Source of the DNA: Pilasporangium apinafurcum
Taxonomy: Eukaryota > Oomycota > Peronosporomycetes > Pythiales > Pythiaceae
Assembly: GCA_001600495.1 (NCBI GenBank)
Contig: BCKE01000070.1
Span: 96,938 to 160,937 of the forward strand
Reading direction: 5' to 3'
Length of the DNA stretch: 64,000 bases
Shown: piece by piece, positions 10,462-18,196 of the stretch
How the letters are laid out: each line of letters starts with the position of its first letter
How positions within the stretch are numbered: the stretch's first letter is position 1
Program-made: the position numbers and the translations under genes
The notes under the pieces: generated by a model
Told to the model about the DNA's origin: nothing
Databases searched by the model: none
The model's input: the letters and a program-made list of their open reading frames with translations, nothing else

Positions 10462-11453
10462 CTAGATGACTTCTGCCACGCGCAGTAGAACTTTCGTGGA
10501 TGTTTTAGCAAAGGTCGTGACAGGGTCTTCATCTTCTTTGTTAGGATCCAGCACATCCTGCGAATGGGCATCCACAAACTGCAGTTCTTCGTCTCGCGAG
10601 ACTTTGAATAGCTAAAGACATTCCAAAACAAATCAGTACACATACAGCAGCAGTCACACACAAACACATCAGCACACACCTCCTTCAGCTCTGTTTGATC
10701 CTCTTTACGTTCATAAATCTCTCGAATTTGATCGTTATAGTAGTCGCTGATGGCAATTTTCACACCTTTCAAGTAGGAGGTGCTCACGCTTTCACCAAAA
10801 TTGCTCAGCACACTGCCTATTTCGCAATGTAAGGTACACAAGATATGGTGGTCAGGAACAAATTTGGATTAGGAACAAATCCAGACTGACAAGCTCACCA
10901 ACGATGAGACTGCTGCAATGCACTGCTGGAAGCACAAGACTCGGTCGGAATCGCAATCCTTGCTCGTTGACTGTTTTTTCGATACGCTTAAGCGCCTTTT
11001 CCTCTAGCTCTTTCATTTCCTACCAGTTGCAATATACCTCACGTAAGCGGCTGATTTATCGGATTGCAATAGCGATACAGCGTGGGAAAACATTTTTCAC
11101 CTGCAAAGTCTGCTTGTGCGACTCCGAGTACGACAGCGCACCTCTGCGTGCAGCACATGATAGCTAATCCATACGAAGTTACACCCATCAGAATCGAATT
11201 ACGCGTTCAATACTACCAGTAATTGTTGGATATTACCCACCTGTCCGTCCAAGAGCTTGGCATTCGCGACTTGCAACGCATGGCCGCCGCGCAACATCTG
11301 ACTGGTATCCACATCAAGCGGCCGTGGATGCGTTGGCACAGCACCACAGTTTTCCTCTAGCCAGTTTGGCTGTCGTGCCGACGAGAAACACTTTGCTCTG
11401 GTCACACGCGAGTGCCCAAGCACGAGCTTCCTGAAGCCACGTTGCATTGCCAT
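10462..11453 (-). CDS. COQ7-family protein lacking most di-iron ligands (putative pseudoenzyme)
   Basis: Five exons on the minus strand: 11453-11237, 11141-11101, 11019-10899, 10816-10680 and 10611-10462, all with GT-AG joints and compatible phases, giving 221 residues. An in-frame ATG also exists at 11486. I chose 11453 because MAMQRGFRKLVLGHSRVTRA is basic and typical of a mitochondrial presequence. The body aligns from memory with COQ7 (5-demethoxyubiquinone hydroxylase): RFRPSLVLP (family RVRPTxLMPLW), SDYYNDQIR (AHHYNNQIR) and SRDEELQFVDA (FRDEELEHHD). COQ7 binds two irons through E, E-x-x-H, E and E-x-x-H. Here the first Glu is Met (VDTSQM), the first His is Ala (ELEEKAL), the third Glu is Lys (GVKIAIS) and the last His is Phe (EELQF). 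Hydroxylase activity is therefore unlikely. A structural role in the CoQ complex or a lineage-specific paralogue is possible. The frame is intact, so it does not look like a dead gene. Confidence 0.7.
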
Positions 11454-11486
11454 CTCCTTTCCTTCGTCGATGTTCCCAAATTGCAT

Positions 11487-11788
11487 TAGATTTGCACAGC
11501 ATTTTTATTTATGATCAATCCTTATTTAACTTTTATAAATATGTATTTTCGTATTTATGACATAAATCACAAGCAGAGATTAAAAATAAAATTTTTATTT
11601 TATCCAATGAAAATGATTTATTCAAAAATAATCAGCGAAAGAAACTAAAATATTTCAGCCAATTAAATGCTTCACAACGCTACCTTGAAGTGGGTTGCTA
11701 CGTTCAACAACCCACTGATGAATTAGGCGTCAGCCAGTCACCACAACCGTCGTATCCAATTCTTCATTGCTTGTTTTACTGCATTAAG
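11487..11788. other. Divergent intergenic region
   Basis: AT-rich spacer of about 300 bp between the COQ7-like gene (minus) and the first ankyrin gene (plus). It presumably holds both promoters; no specific motif is claimed. Confidence 0.4.
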
Positions 11789-12454
11789 ATGAAGGTAGCG
11801 CTGCACACAATGCCAGTAACATTGCTTAGTACAATCGCGTCCTTTGCTTGGGATTTCAAAACAGCCGCGAATCAAGGTTTGCTTACAGTGGTGCTGCTGT
11901 TGGGACCAATTTGTTCGTGCAAGCAGTCACCAAATGAAAATCCTCACTGTATTACACATGCATTGAACATCGCTGCGCAGATGGGTGATTTGGCGGTTGT
12001 GAAAGCGCTACACGAGCATCGGAGCGATGGAGGGTCTACTACAGCAATGGATCTCGCTGCGGAGAATGGACACCTTGACATCATCAAGTTTTTGCATTCT
12101 CATCGAAGAGAAGGGTGTACCACTCATGCAATGGACATGGCTGCAGCCAACGGCCACTTGGAAGCTTTAAAATTTCTGCATACTCATCGAGAAGAGGGGT
12201 GTACATCCAAAGCGATGGACCTGGCCGCCGCGAATGGTCATTTCGAGGTGGTTCGTTTCCTGCACACCAATCGTAACGAAGGTTGCAGCTATGCGGCGAT
12301 CGATCGCGCAGCTCAACACGGTCATTTCGAAATCGTGCAGTTTCTGTACGAGAACCGCCACGAAGGGTTCACGTGGCTTGCATTGATCTGGGCGAACGCG
12401 AATGGCCACTTCGCCCTCAACCAGTATCTGGTCCCACGCTTGAAAATTGTTTAG
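11789..12454 (+). CDS. Ankyrin-repeat protein with F-box-like N terminus, copy 1
   Basis: The protein has 221 residues. The start is the ATG at 11789, because from there the protein aligns end to end with its paralogue at 15539; an upstream in-frame ATG at 11690 gives an unmatched extension. The N terminus MPVTLLSTIASFAWD resembles a short F-box-like motif often seen before such repeats. Six ankyrin-type repeats follow with a strict 28-residue period (GHLEALKFLHTHREEGCTSK, then AMDLAAAN), shorter than the usual 33. This compact form is common in large oomycete and protist ankyrin families. The role is protein-protein contact and the partner is unknown. The gene forms an inverted-repeat-free direct pair with the copy at 15539; mobile elements separate the two. 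Confidence 0.82.
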   Translation: MKVALHTMPVTLLSTIASFAWDFKTAANQGLLTVVLLLGPICSCKQSPNENPHCITHALNIAAQMGDLAVVKALHEHRSDGGSTTAMDLAAENGHLDIIKFLHSHRREGCTTHAMDMAAANGHLEALKFLHTHREEGCTSKAMDLAAANGHFEVVRFLHTNRNEGCSYAAIDRAAQHGHFEIVQFLYENRHEGFTWLALIWANANGHFALNQYLVPRLKIV

Positions 12455-13301
12455 TGAGCGTTCACATATTGCTGTCCAGCTGTTCCAACTCCTACATTCG
12501 TTGTAAGATGAGATATTACATCTAGGTTTCATGAACAAATATGAACTAGTTGCACTATAACTAGCATCAAAGATGCTTACTCGCAGCTCATTCCGCCGTT
12601 ATGTAAGTTGGGCATCACAGTCCTATGGTGACACTTTTAAGTTCTTCTCCCTACATAAACTCAGTAATTCTGCGTCGATACGATTGTATTGAAATTGTGG
12701 GATCATAGGTATTTATTCGTGGAGCATGTAGAAATTTGCACCATTTGCCCCACGGGTTTATTGCATTTGTTGAAGACATATGGAGTCCTAATGACATCAA
12801 GAAGTACTTGGTACTGGCCAATAGTTACTTGGATATGCTACCCAACGCGACTGATGCTGCTGTGACGCTTGACTTTTTTGGTGCCTGTGACATTGATCTG
12901 AAGCTGTCTAACGTCATTATCTCGGTTTGTAAGAGCCACTCCATCCCGCCACACCTCTTCTATAAAGTTGATTAACAATCGTCATGAACAAGTCAACCGT
13001 AGCGATACTTTACGGTATGTAATGTATTTGTACTGCTGTGGCGGTCACCACAAGCTATTATCAGCGTATCGATGGAAGCCAGTGTGTGTATATATCAATG
13101 CGTTTTCTTCTACTATCTTCGAGCAATCTTTGCTTCAAAAGAAAACTGTATGTTGCATACTCGTGCCTTCTTCGCTTTCTTCTGCCGAGAAACTTGGAAC
13201 GTATGTGGTCGACAATCTCTTTTCCAAAATGAATCCTGGAGCTTCCATTTAGATGGTCACAATGTGATTACCGCAACTGCGAGGCATCATTTAATCATTA
13301 T
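12455..13301. other. Intergenic region between ankyrin copy 1 and mobile DNA
   Basis: It contains a 79-codon ORF (12736-12975) ending LFYKVD that I do not recognise, and overlapping short ORFs near 13000-13300. Nothing here shows a known domain. It may be a decayed remainder of the duplicated ankyrin unit or older element debris. Confidence 0.35.
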
Positions 13302-13306
13302 TGTTT

Positions 13307-13391
13307 GGGTCCGACTTAACTAACAAAAGCTAGCTTAGACTAGACGACCGCGGAGTAGGCGTCTACGACACCTGGACTCGATGAGTCCAGG
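13307..13391 (-). ncRNA. Candidate Fanzor omega-RNA / 3' structured end, copy 1
   Basis: The ~85 nt overlapping and following the zinc-ribbon ORF end are conserved in all four copies. On the minus strand there is a hairpin GGTGTC-gta-GACGCC (plus coordinates 13358-13372) and, partly overlapping it, a 9-bp stem CCTGGACTC/GAGTCCAGG (13371-13391). In TnpB/Fanzor systems the guide RNA spans the ORF 3' end to the element's right end, which is exactly this place. Confidence 0.5.
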
Positions 13392-13584
13392 AAAGTAGGT
13401 GTTCATTCTTAACAAAGATGTTCCTCGCAGCATTGACATTCCTATCGAGAACAAACTTGCAGTGAGGGCATTGAAAGAATTTCTGATGCTCGATCGTGTG
13501 GTTGATTCTCCCACACTGAGAACAAGTCTTTGTTGTAAAGTGTTCCTTACAGTCGTATGTATGATACTTGCCTTCCTTTCGCAC
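13363..13584 (-). pseudogene. Fanzor/TnpB C-terminal zinc-ribbon fragment
   Basis: The translation contains FTTKTCSQCGRINHT, then FFQCPHCKFVLDRNVNAARN. This is the CxxC...CxxC zinc ribbon followed by the RuvC-III D-R-(D/N)-x-N-A-A-x-N signature of TnpB, IS605 OrfB and Fanzor proteins. The frame runs open from about 13612 (LSRKCTTVVSVRKEGKYHTY) after an in-frame stop; upstream of that stop, about 78 more codons lack a recognisable RuvC core. About 70 residues of a 400-700-residue family are therefore present. On this basis it is a fragment, not a working nuclease. The same ribbon is seen on the plus strand after the N gap at 29051. Confidence 0.8.
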
Positions 13585-13813
13585 CGATACTACCGTGGTA
13601 CATTTTCTGGACAGTCACTTTGATTCTCTACGCACTCGATCTCCTCGGGAATGCACTGTCATCGCTTCGCATCCGTTCTTGAAAAGGAGAATGGCGCTTA
13701 TTGCGGAGAATTGGAAACAAGTTTCTGCTTCTATCGACAGAGAGGAAAAAATCACGTCAAAGTATATCCCACAGGTGGGAGAAGTGCAGGAATAAAGGTA
13801 AAAAAAATGCTTA

Positions 13814-14044
13814 CAGCCTAAGCGAGAACTTTGGAATAAGAGGTTTTTCACTCGAACTCTAGTGAATACAAATCCGTTTGAGCTGAAGTTTGGTGTAGAT
13901 ACTCTAATTGCCGTTTACGATAGGTAGACATCATTTTTTTTGAAATCGCAATTCGTTCTAATGCAAGATATACATTTGTCAGAAAGTAGGGTTGGTCCAA
14001 AGTTTGGAAGATTTTTGGAAGCCCCATGCTATTTAGATTTCTAG
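13814..14044 (+). repeat. Tc1 left terminal inverted repeat
   Basis: 231-bp repeat matching the reverse complement of 15155-15385 at all but two adjacent positions near the tip (TA versus CG). Confidence 0.93.
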
Positions 14045-14134
14045 AGGGTTGTTCGAGTGAAGAAAGGTTGTATAAAGCAGAGAAAATCGAGCTGTGGGAC
14101 TAGGGAATTTTTCCCTCCCCAAAAAATCCGAACG

Positions 14135-15129
14135 ATGCTAACAGCGACCCAGTTGTCGGACAAGGAAAGAGATCAGATCTTTGGTTTACGAAAAGCTGGA
14201 TGGACGCAAGCACGCATTGCAGCAGAGGTTAATCGCTCTCAATCGGTTGTAAGTAAGTCCCTAGAGAGTCCAAAGACGTATGGAAGAAGTCCGCACTCAG
14301 AAAGACCCAAGAAACTCACGGAAAGGGTGCGTCGGGAACTTATCAGAAGGCCAAAGTCGGAAGGAATGGCATCAAATTGACTTAAAATCCAGCTTAACCT
14401 TGATGTATCTGATCGCACCATTCGACGAGAGCTTCAAAGCTCGCCCTTCTTGCAATATGGTAAACGGAAGAAGACTCCCAAGCTCTGTCCGCAGCGTATA
14501 AAAAACGTCTCATATGGGCTAGGAAGATGAATTCTGACCGAAAAGATTGGAGTCGTGTGATATTTTCTGATGAAAAGAAATTTAATCTGGATGGTCCAGA
14601 TGGGATGCAGTATCACTGACATGATTTGCGAAACGACAAGGAGTCATTCTTTAGCCGCCAAAATGAGGGTGGCTCTGTCATGCTTTGGGGTGGATTTTCG
14701 TCGCGTGGAACCACTGGTTTAACGATCTTGACAAGCCATCAAGATTCTTTTGATTATCAGGAAATAGTGTCAACCTACTTGCTCCCTTTTGAAGGCGATG
14801 TCTACGATAGCTCGTACATTTTCCAGCATGATAACGCGAGTATTCATGCATCAATATCCACTTGAATATTTTTGAGGGATTTCAATGTGAATATTCTCGA
14901 CCGGACATCGGTCTCTCCGAATTTGAATCCTATAGAAAATGTTTGGAGAGACCTAGTTAGAGCGAATTATGATGATGAGAAGCAATATAACAACATCATC
15001 AAGCTGAAAACCGCTGTTGTGAGAGCGTGGAAAAACGTGAGTCATGACCGGCTTCTCACGTTGGTTACATCAATGCCAGATCACTGCAACGACGTCATAG
15101 AGAGGCATGGAGGAACGACTGAATATTAG
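14135..15129 (+). pseudogene. Tc1 DD34E transposase, decayed
   Basis: It starts MLTATQLSDKERDQI with a paired helix-turn-helix (AGWTQARIAAEVNRSQSVVS). The catalytic domain shows FSDEKKFNLDG (first Asp), FQHDNASIH (second Asp) and SPNLNPIENVW (Glu), with 34 positions between the second Asp and the Glu, so DD34E. The frame changes near 14380-14500. There is a TGA where Trp is expected at about 14618 (YH*HDL) and another in-frame TGA near 14863. This copy cannot make transposase but has intact ends. Confidence 0.88.
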
Positions 15130-15154
15130 ACTCATTGAATGAGTCTAGTACGAT

Positions 15155-15385
15155 CTAGAAATCTAAATAGCATGGGGCTTCCAAAAATCTTCCAAACTTT
15201 GGACCAACCCTACTTTCTGACAAATGTATATCTTGCATTAGAACGAATTGCGATTTCAAAAAAAATGATGTCTACCTATCGTAAACGGCAATTAGAGTAT
15301 CTACACCAAACTTCAGCTCAAACGGATTTGTATTCACTAGAGTTCGAGTGAAAAACCTCTTATTCCAAAGTTCTCGCTCGGGCTG
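15155..15385 (-). repeat. Tc1 right terminal inverted repeat
   Basis: Inverted partner of 13814-14044; it ends GGCTG before the TA at 15386-15387. Confidence 0.93.
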
Positions 15386-15538
15386 TAGTGGGCTGCATTT
15401 CTTCGAAGCTATTGAAACTGGTACAGTGTACCGCTTCCTTGATGTTCCATCGCACAACTTCAAGTTAAGAGATCATCAACGCTACCTTTTTTCTCGCTCT
15501 TAATCAGCGTTCACACAGTTAAACCACCCACAACAGGA

Positions 15539-16273
15539 ATGACAAACGTACATCTGCGTAGCTTGCCCACTGATCTCTTCGCTGTGATCGCGTCCTTTGC
15601 ATGGGATTTGAACACTGCTGCAGAGGACGACCAGCTTGCGGTAGTGATACTGCTACTTCGATATAGTCGATCCCAACACAAACCCATTAAATGCACCAGC
15701 AGAGCAATGGATTTTGCAGCACGTAATGGCAACATTGCAATTGTCAAGTTGCTACACAGATATAGAACTGAAGGCTGTTCGATGTTTGCTATGAACGCAG
15801 CCGCTGCGCGTGGCCATTTGAAAATTGTCCAGTTTCTGCATCGCCACCGACGTGAAGGATGCACCACGCATGCTTTGGATGTAGCAGCGGCGAATGGCCA
15901 CTTTCCAGTCGTGCAATTTCTACACAATCACCGGAATGAAGGATGCACTAGTGCAGCAATGGATGCGGCTGCTGCCAATGGGTACCTAGAGATCGTTCGG
16001 TTCCTGCATTTCAACCGTCAAGAGGGGTGCACAATCGCCGCAATCGATCGAGCAGCACAGAATGGTCACTTTCAGGTCGTGCAGTTTCTGCTGAAACACC
16101 GACATGAAGGATATACGCGACTAGCGTTGCGGTGGTCTCAGTTGAATGGACATGAGGAGATCAATAAGTTACTTGGACAAAGACTAGTTGCTGGATCCTG
16201 TCGAACCATGAGGATATGGTCGCAGATCGGAATGACGACTGCGCCATCTGAGTCTTGCGTCAGTCATTCCTGA
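15539..16273 (+). CDS. Ankyrin-repeat protein with F-box-like N terminus, copy 2
   Basis: The protein has 244 residues and is the paralogue of the gene at 11789. The N-terminal motif LPTDLFAVIASFAWDLNTAAE is closer to a canonical F-box-like LPxDLxxxI than in copy 1. Six 28-residue ankyrin repeats follow (GHLKIVQFLHRHRREGCTTH, GHFPVVQFLHNHRNEGCTSA, and so on). The C-terminal ~30 residues after the last repeat (VAGSCRTMRIWSQIG...) have no counterpart in copy 1 and may be out-of-family sequence read after loss of the original stop. The gene lies 150 bp after the Tc1 element and directly before another Fanzor fragment. Function beyond protein binding is unknown. Confidence 0.82.
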   Translation: MTNVHLRSLPTDLFAVIASFAWDLNTAAEDDQLAVVILLLRYSRSQHKPIKCTSRAMDFAARNGNIAIVKLLHRYRTEGCSMFAMNAAAARGHLKIVQFLHRHRREGCTTHALDVAAANGHFPVVQFLHNHRNEGCTSAAMDAAAANGYLEIVRFLHFNRQEGCTIAAIDRAAQNGHFQVVQFLLKHRHEGYTRLALRWSQLNGHEEINKLLGQRLVAGSCRTMRIWSQIGMTTAPSESCVSHS

Positions 16274-16289
16274 TTTCAAGTGTCTTCTT

Positions 16290-16525
16290 AAGCATGAATG
16301 TTAATGTGGTTGGCATGCCATGTGCTTCAAGAGCAATGTTCACGTGGTCTCACTACAAGTTCAAGATGCTATTGAAGTACGATGGAAAGGAGTGGAGGAA
16401 GGATGATCAAGTGTGAAGACTACTATACAACAAAGACTTGATCTCAGAGTCCAGGTGTTAGAGATGGCTACTGTGTGGTTGTCTAGTCTTAAATACCATT
16501 TTCCGGCTAAGTCGTACCCAAAGGA
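16290..16525 (+). mobile_element. Fanzor-derived non-autonomous fragment, copy 3
   Basis: A plus-strand remnant that encodes MFTWSHYKFKMLLKYDGKEW (the TnpB/Fanzor W-S-H-(Y/F)-K-F stretch that precedes the zinc ribbon), then in another frame EDYYTTKT. Straight after TCTCAG the sequence jumps to AGTCCAGGTG, so most of the zinc ribbon is deleted. It then continues into the conserved 3' end, finishing CTAAGTCGTACCC at 16507-16519. The same deletion joint is found in copy 4. Confidence 0.68.
16445..16520 (+). ncRNA. Decayed Fanzor 3' structured end, copy 3
   Basis: It matches the 3' non-coding end of the other copies (CTACT, GTCTAGTCTTA and GTCGTACCC blocks). The hairpin at 16454-16468 (GGTGTT-aga-GATGGC) is only partly pairable, so this copy looks old. 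Confidence 0.35.
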
Positions 16526-16845
16526 GTTCCTCCTTCTTGAGTTACGGGAAGTTGGACCACCTATGAAAAGTGAAATAAATCATTGCAATCGCTGCTTCCA
16601 TTACGACATATCTTGGGAATCTTGATACTTCTTAGTATGAATAGCGAGTTTTAACGATTCTGGGAACTGTTCGGGCAACTTTCATTAATAGCTAGTGACA
16701 AGGATTGAAGAAACAGTCACACACTTTCCAATCCCGTTTATCGTCGTACTTGGCAGCATCATTAACATTTCAAACACAGTAACGCAAACGGTGGAATTTG
16801 GCGTTTTGTGATCGCACGTTGATGATTCACAATGTAAATTAAAAA
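16526..16845. other. Intergenic region downstream of LSM8
   Basis: About 320 bp between the Fanzor fragment and the LSM8 stop codon. No gene or repeat recognised. Confidence 0.4.
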
Positions 16846-17403
16846 TTAATGAACCAGTGGTTTTAGCGGGGCAGCGCGTGTTTGATCGTCAATGACTTGC
16901 TCTCGAATGTTTTCTGGTACTTCTCCAATCATGCAGCTGCAAAACAACGCGTCAGTATAGCATTTCGTCTAAACCATCTGCAATTGCCCTGGAAACGCTC
17001 GCTTATTTTCGCTCGCCGTGATTATATATGATACGTACATGTTGTCTCCGCGTACAATATATAATCCCAATTCCACAGCTTCCACAGGTTCTTTCGTCGA
17101 GTATACGCGCTCAAAACTATCATCTAAGACCACATTGATGCACTGGTCGTATCCCTTTAACACACCCTATATATGCAATTGTGGTTAGTCCATCACTTTC
17201 CATCTTTCGTTAGTCATCGTCACATCATTCACCTTACAATTATGTTACGTCCATCGTTGGTGATCACAGAGATCGTTCCTGCACCAACACACGCATAACC
17301 ACATACACCGCTATTAGTAAAGGAATGCAGAATAAGCGCACATGAATCCCTTATGGACATCTATTCACCCACGCTCCATCATCTCCTGCAGGTACGCCGC
17401 CAT
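16846..17403 (-). CDS. LSM8: U6 snRNA-associated Sm-like protein LSm8
   Basis: Four exons on the minus strand: 17403-17373, 17278-17238, 17166-17039 and 16936-16846, with GT-AG joints and matching phases, giving 96 residues, the same length as human LSM8. The spliced protein reads MAAYLQEMMERTISVITNDG, then RNIIGVLKGYDQCINVVLDD, ERVYSTKEPVEAVELGLYIV, RGDNICMIGEVP and a tail RAAPLKPLVH. Sm1 (ISVITNDGRNIIGVLKGYDQ) and Sm2 (LGLYIVRGDNICMIG) motifs are complete. LSm8 replaces LSm1 in the nuclear LSm2-8 ring that binds the U6 3' end. The gene is divergently transcribed from the small gene at 17576 with 172 bp between start codons. Confidence 0.93.
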
Positions 17404-17575
17404 CACTTTCACTTGGACAAATGAAGAGCTATTTTGAATTGCACGTTTGATCCGGCAAGTGTCAATTCAAATAAAAAAGAATTGATCAACACAAAAGAAT
17501 GAATTGACGAATCTGATTCTGATGCTTTCATCTGATCTGATAGCGCGATGATGTCCTTGTGCGCCAACAGCAAGA
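17404..17575. promoter_or_regulatory. Shared divergent promoter, LSM8 / small myristoylated protein
   Basis: Only 172 bp separate the two divergent start codons, so both promoters must lie here or overlap the genes. No specific motif is claimed. Confidence 0.5.
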
Positions 17576-18049
17576 ATGGGTGGGCAGTCGTCGCGCATGG
17601 TGCGCGAGATCGTAGAGGATTCGCTCTACATCATCCGTCAAACCGACCGCGCAACGTACCAGCGCAGCGTAGGCGCACATCAGGAGGTGCAGGAGAAGCT
17701 TGAAGAGTTGCGCCGTCTGAACAAAGAAATGATCCACTCCGCCGAGCAGGATGATCAGCGCACGCAAGTATTTCGTTCGTTCGAGGGCGTCGATTCCCAA
17801 AAGAAGCAACTGGACGAAGTGGTACGCATTATTTGACAATTTTATATTGTGTACACAAAGTGAGTCTAACCAAGTGTTTATGTACACATTTGACACCAGG
17901 CGGAGAAGTTTGCCAAGCAGTTTGAACTGCCGAAGGGCTACACGAACATTGCTGACCATCATCGTGCAGAACGAGAACAAGCGAAGAAAGAGCAAGAGCA
18001 GCAGGCAAAAACTTCTTCTTCACCAGAAAGCTACAAAGACGCATTGTAA
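17576..18049 (+). CDS. Small N-myristoylation-motif coiled-coil protein, unknown
   Basis: Two exons (17576-17821 and 17900-18049, GT-AG, phase 0) give 131 residues. The N terminus MGGQSSRM fits an N-myristoylation signal (Gly2, Ser6). The rest is highly charged and helical (AHQEVQEKLEELRRLNKEM; HRAEREQAKKEQEQQAK), suggesting a coiled coil attached to a membrane. The overall plan, MGG followed by a charged coiled coil, recalls CHCHD3-like MICOS subunits, but no CX9C motif is present, so I leave it unnamed. Its stop is 147 bp from the convergent kinase gene. Confidence 0.75.
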
Positions 18050-18196
18050 AGTCTCCAAACTCAGCGAGTAAGTTACAGTCACATATACTATCATGTTTTT
18101 ATTGTCTGAGTGTATGAAACAGAAGTTGTTGCCAAGTAAAACGCCGCTGGTTGCTACCTATACCACTGCATTCATGACCCCCATCTTCTACTGCCC

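Larger units (their letters stand above)
13302..13811 (-). mobile_element. Fanzor (eukaryotic TnpB-like) element fragment, copy 1
   Basis: A roughly 510-bp segment, read on the minus strand, that recurs at 28659-29262 with only about two differences over the ~190 compared bases at its 5' side. It encodes the C-terminal zinc ribbon of a TnpB/Fanzor protein and ends in a conserved non-coding 3' region bounded by GGGTCCGACTTAACTAAC (plus-strand sense, from 13307). The N-terminal and most of the RuvC core are missing, so it is a truncated or non-autonomous copy. Its 5' side abuts the Tc1 element at 13814. Fanzors are RNA-guided DNA nucleases carried by eukaryotic transposons. Confidence 0.75.
13814..15385 (+). 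mobile_element. Tc1-type DNA transposon with 231-bp terminal inverted repeats
   Basis: A 1,572-bp element flanked by TA on both sides (13812-13813 and 15386-15387), the target duplication of the Tc1/mariner superfamily. The ends begin CAGCC. The TIRs (13814-14044 and 15155-15385) are 231 bp and differ at only two adjacent bases. The interior carries a broken DD34E transposase on the plus strand. The element lies directly at the 5' side of Fanzor copy 1. Confidence 0.92.

Noticed and set aside
13399-13623. Plus-strand ORF opposite the Fanzor ribbon
   Set aside because: The minus-strand frame has the CxxC pairs and the D-R-N-x-N-A-A-R-N signature; the plus frame is a shadow.
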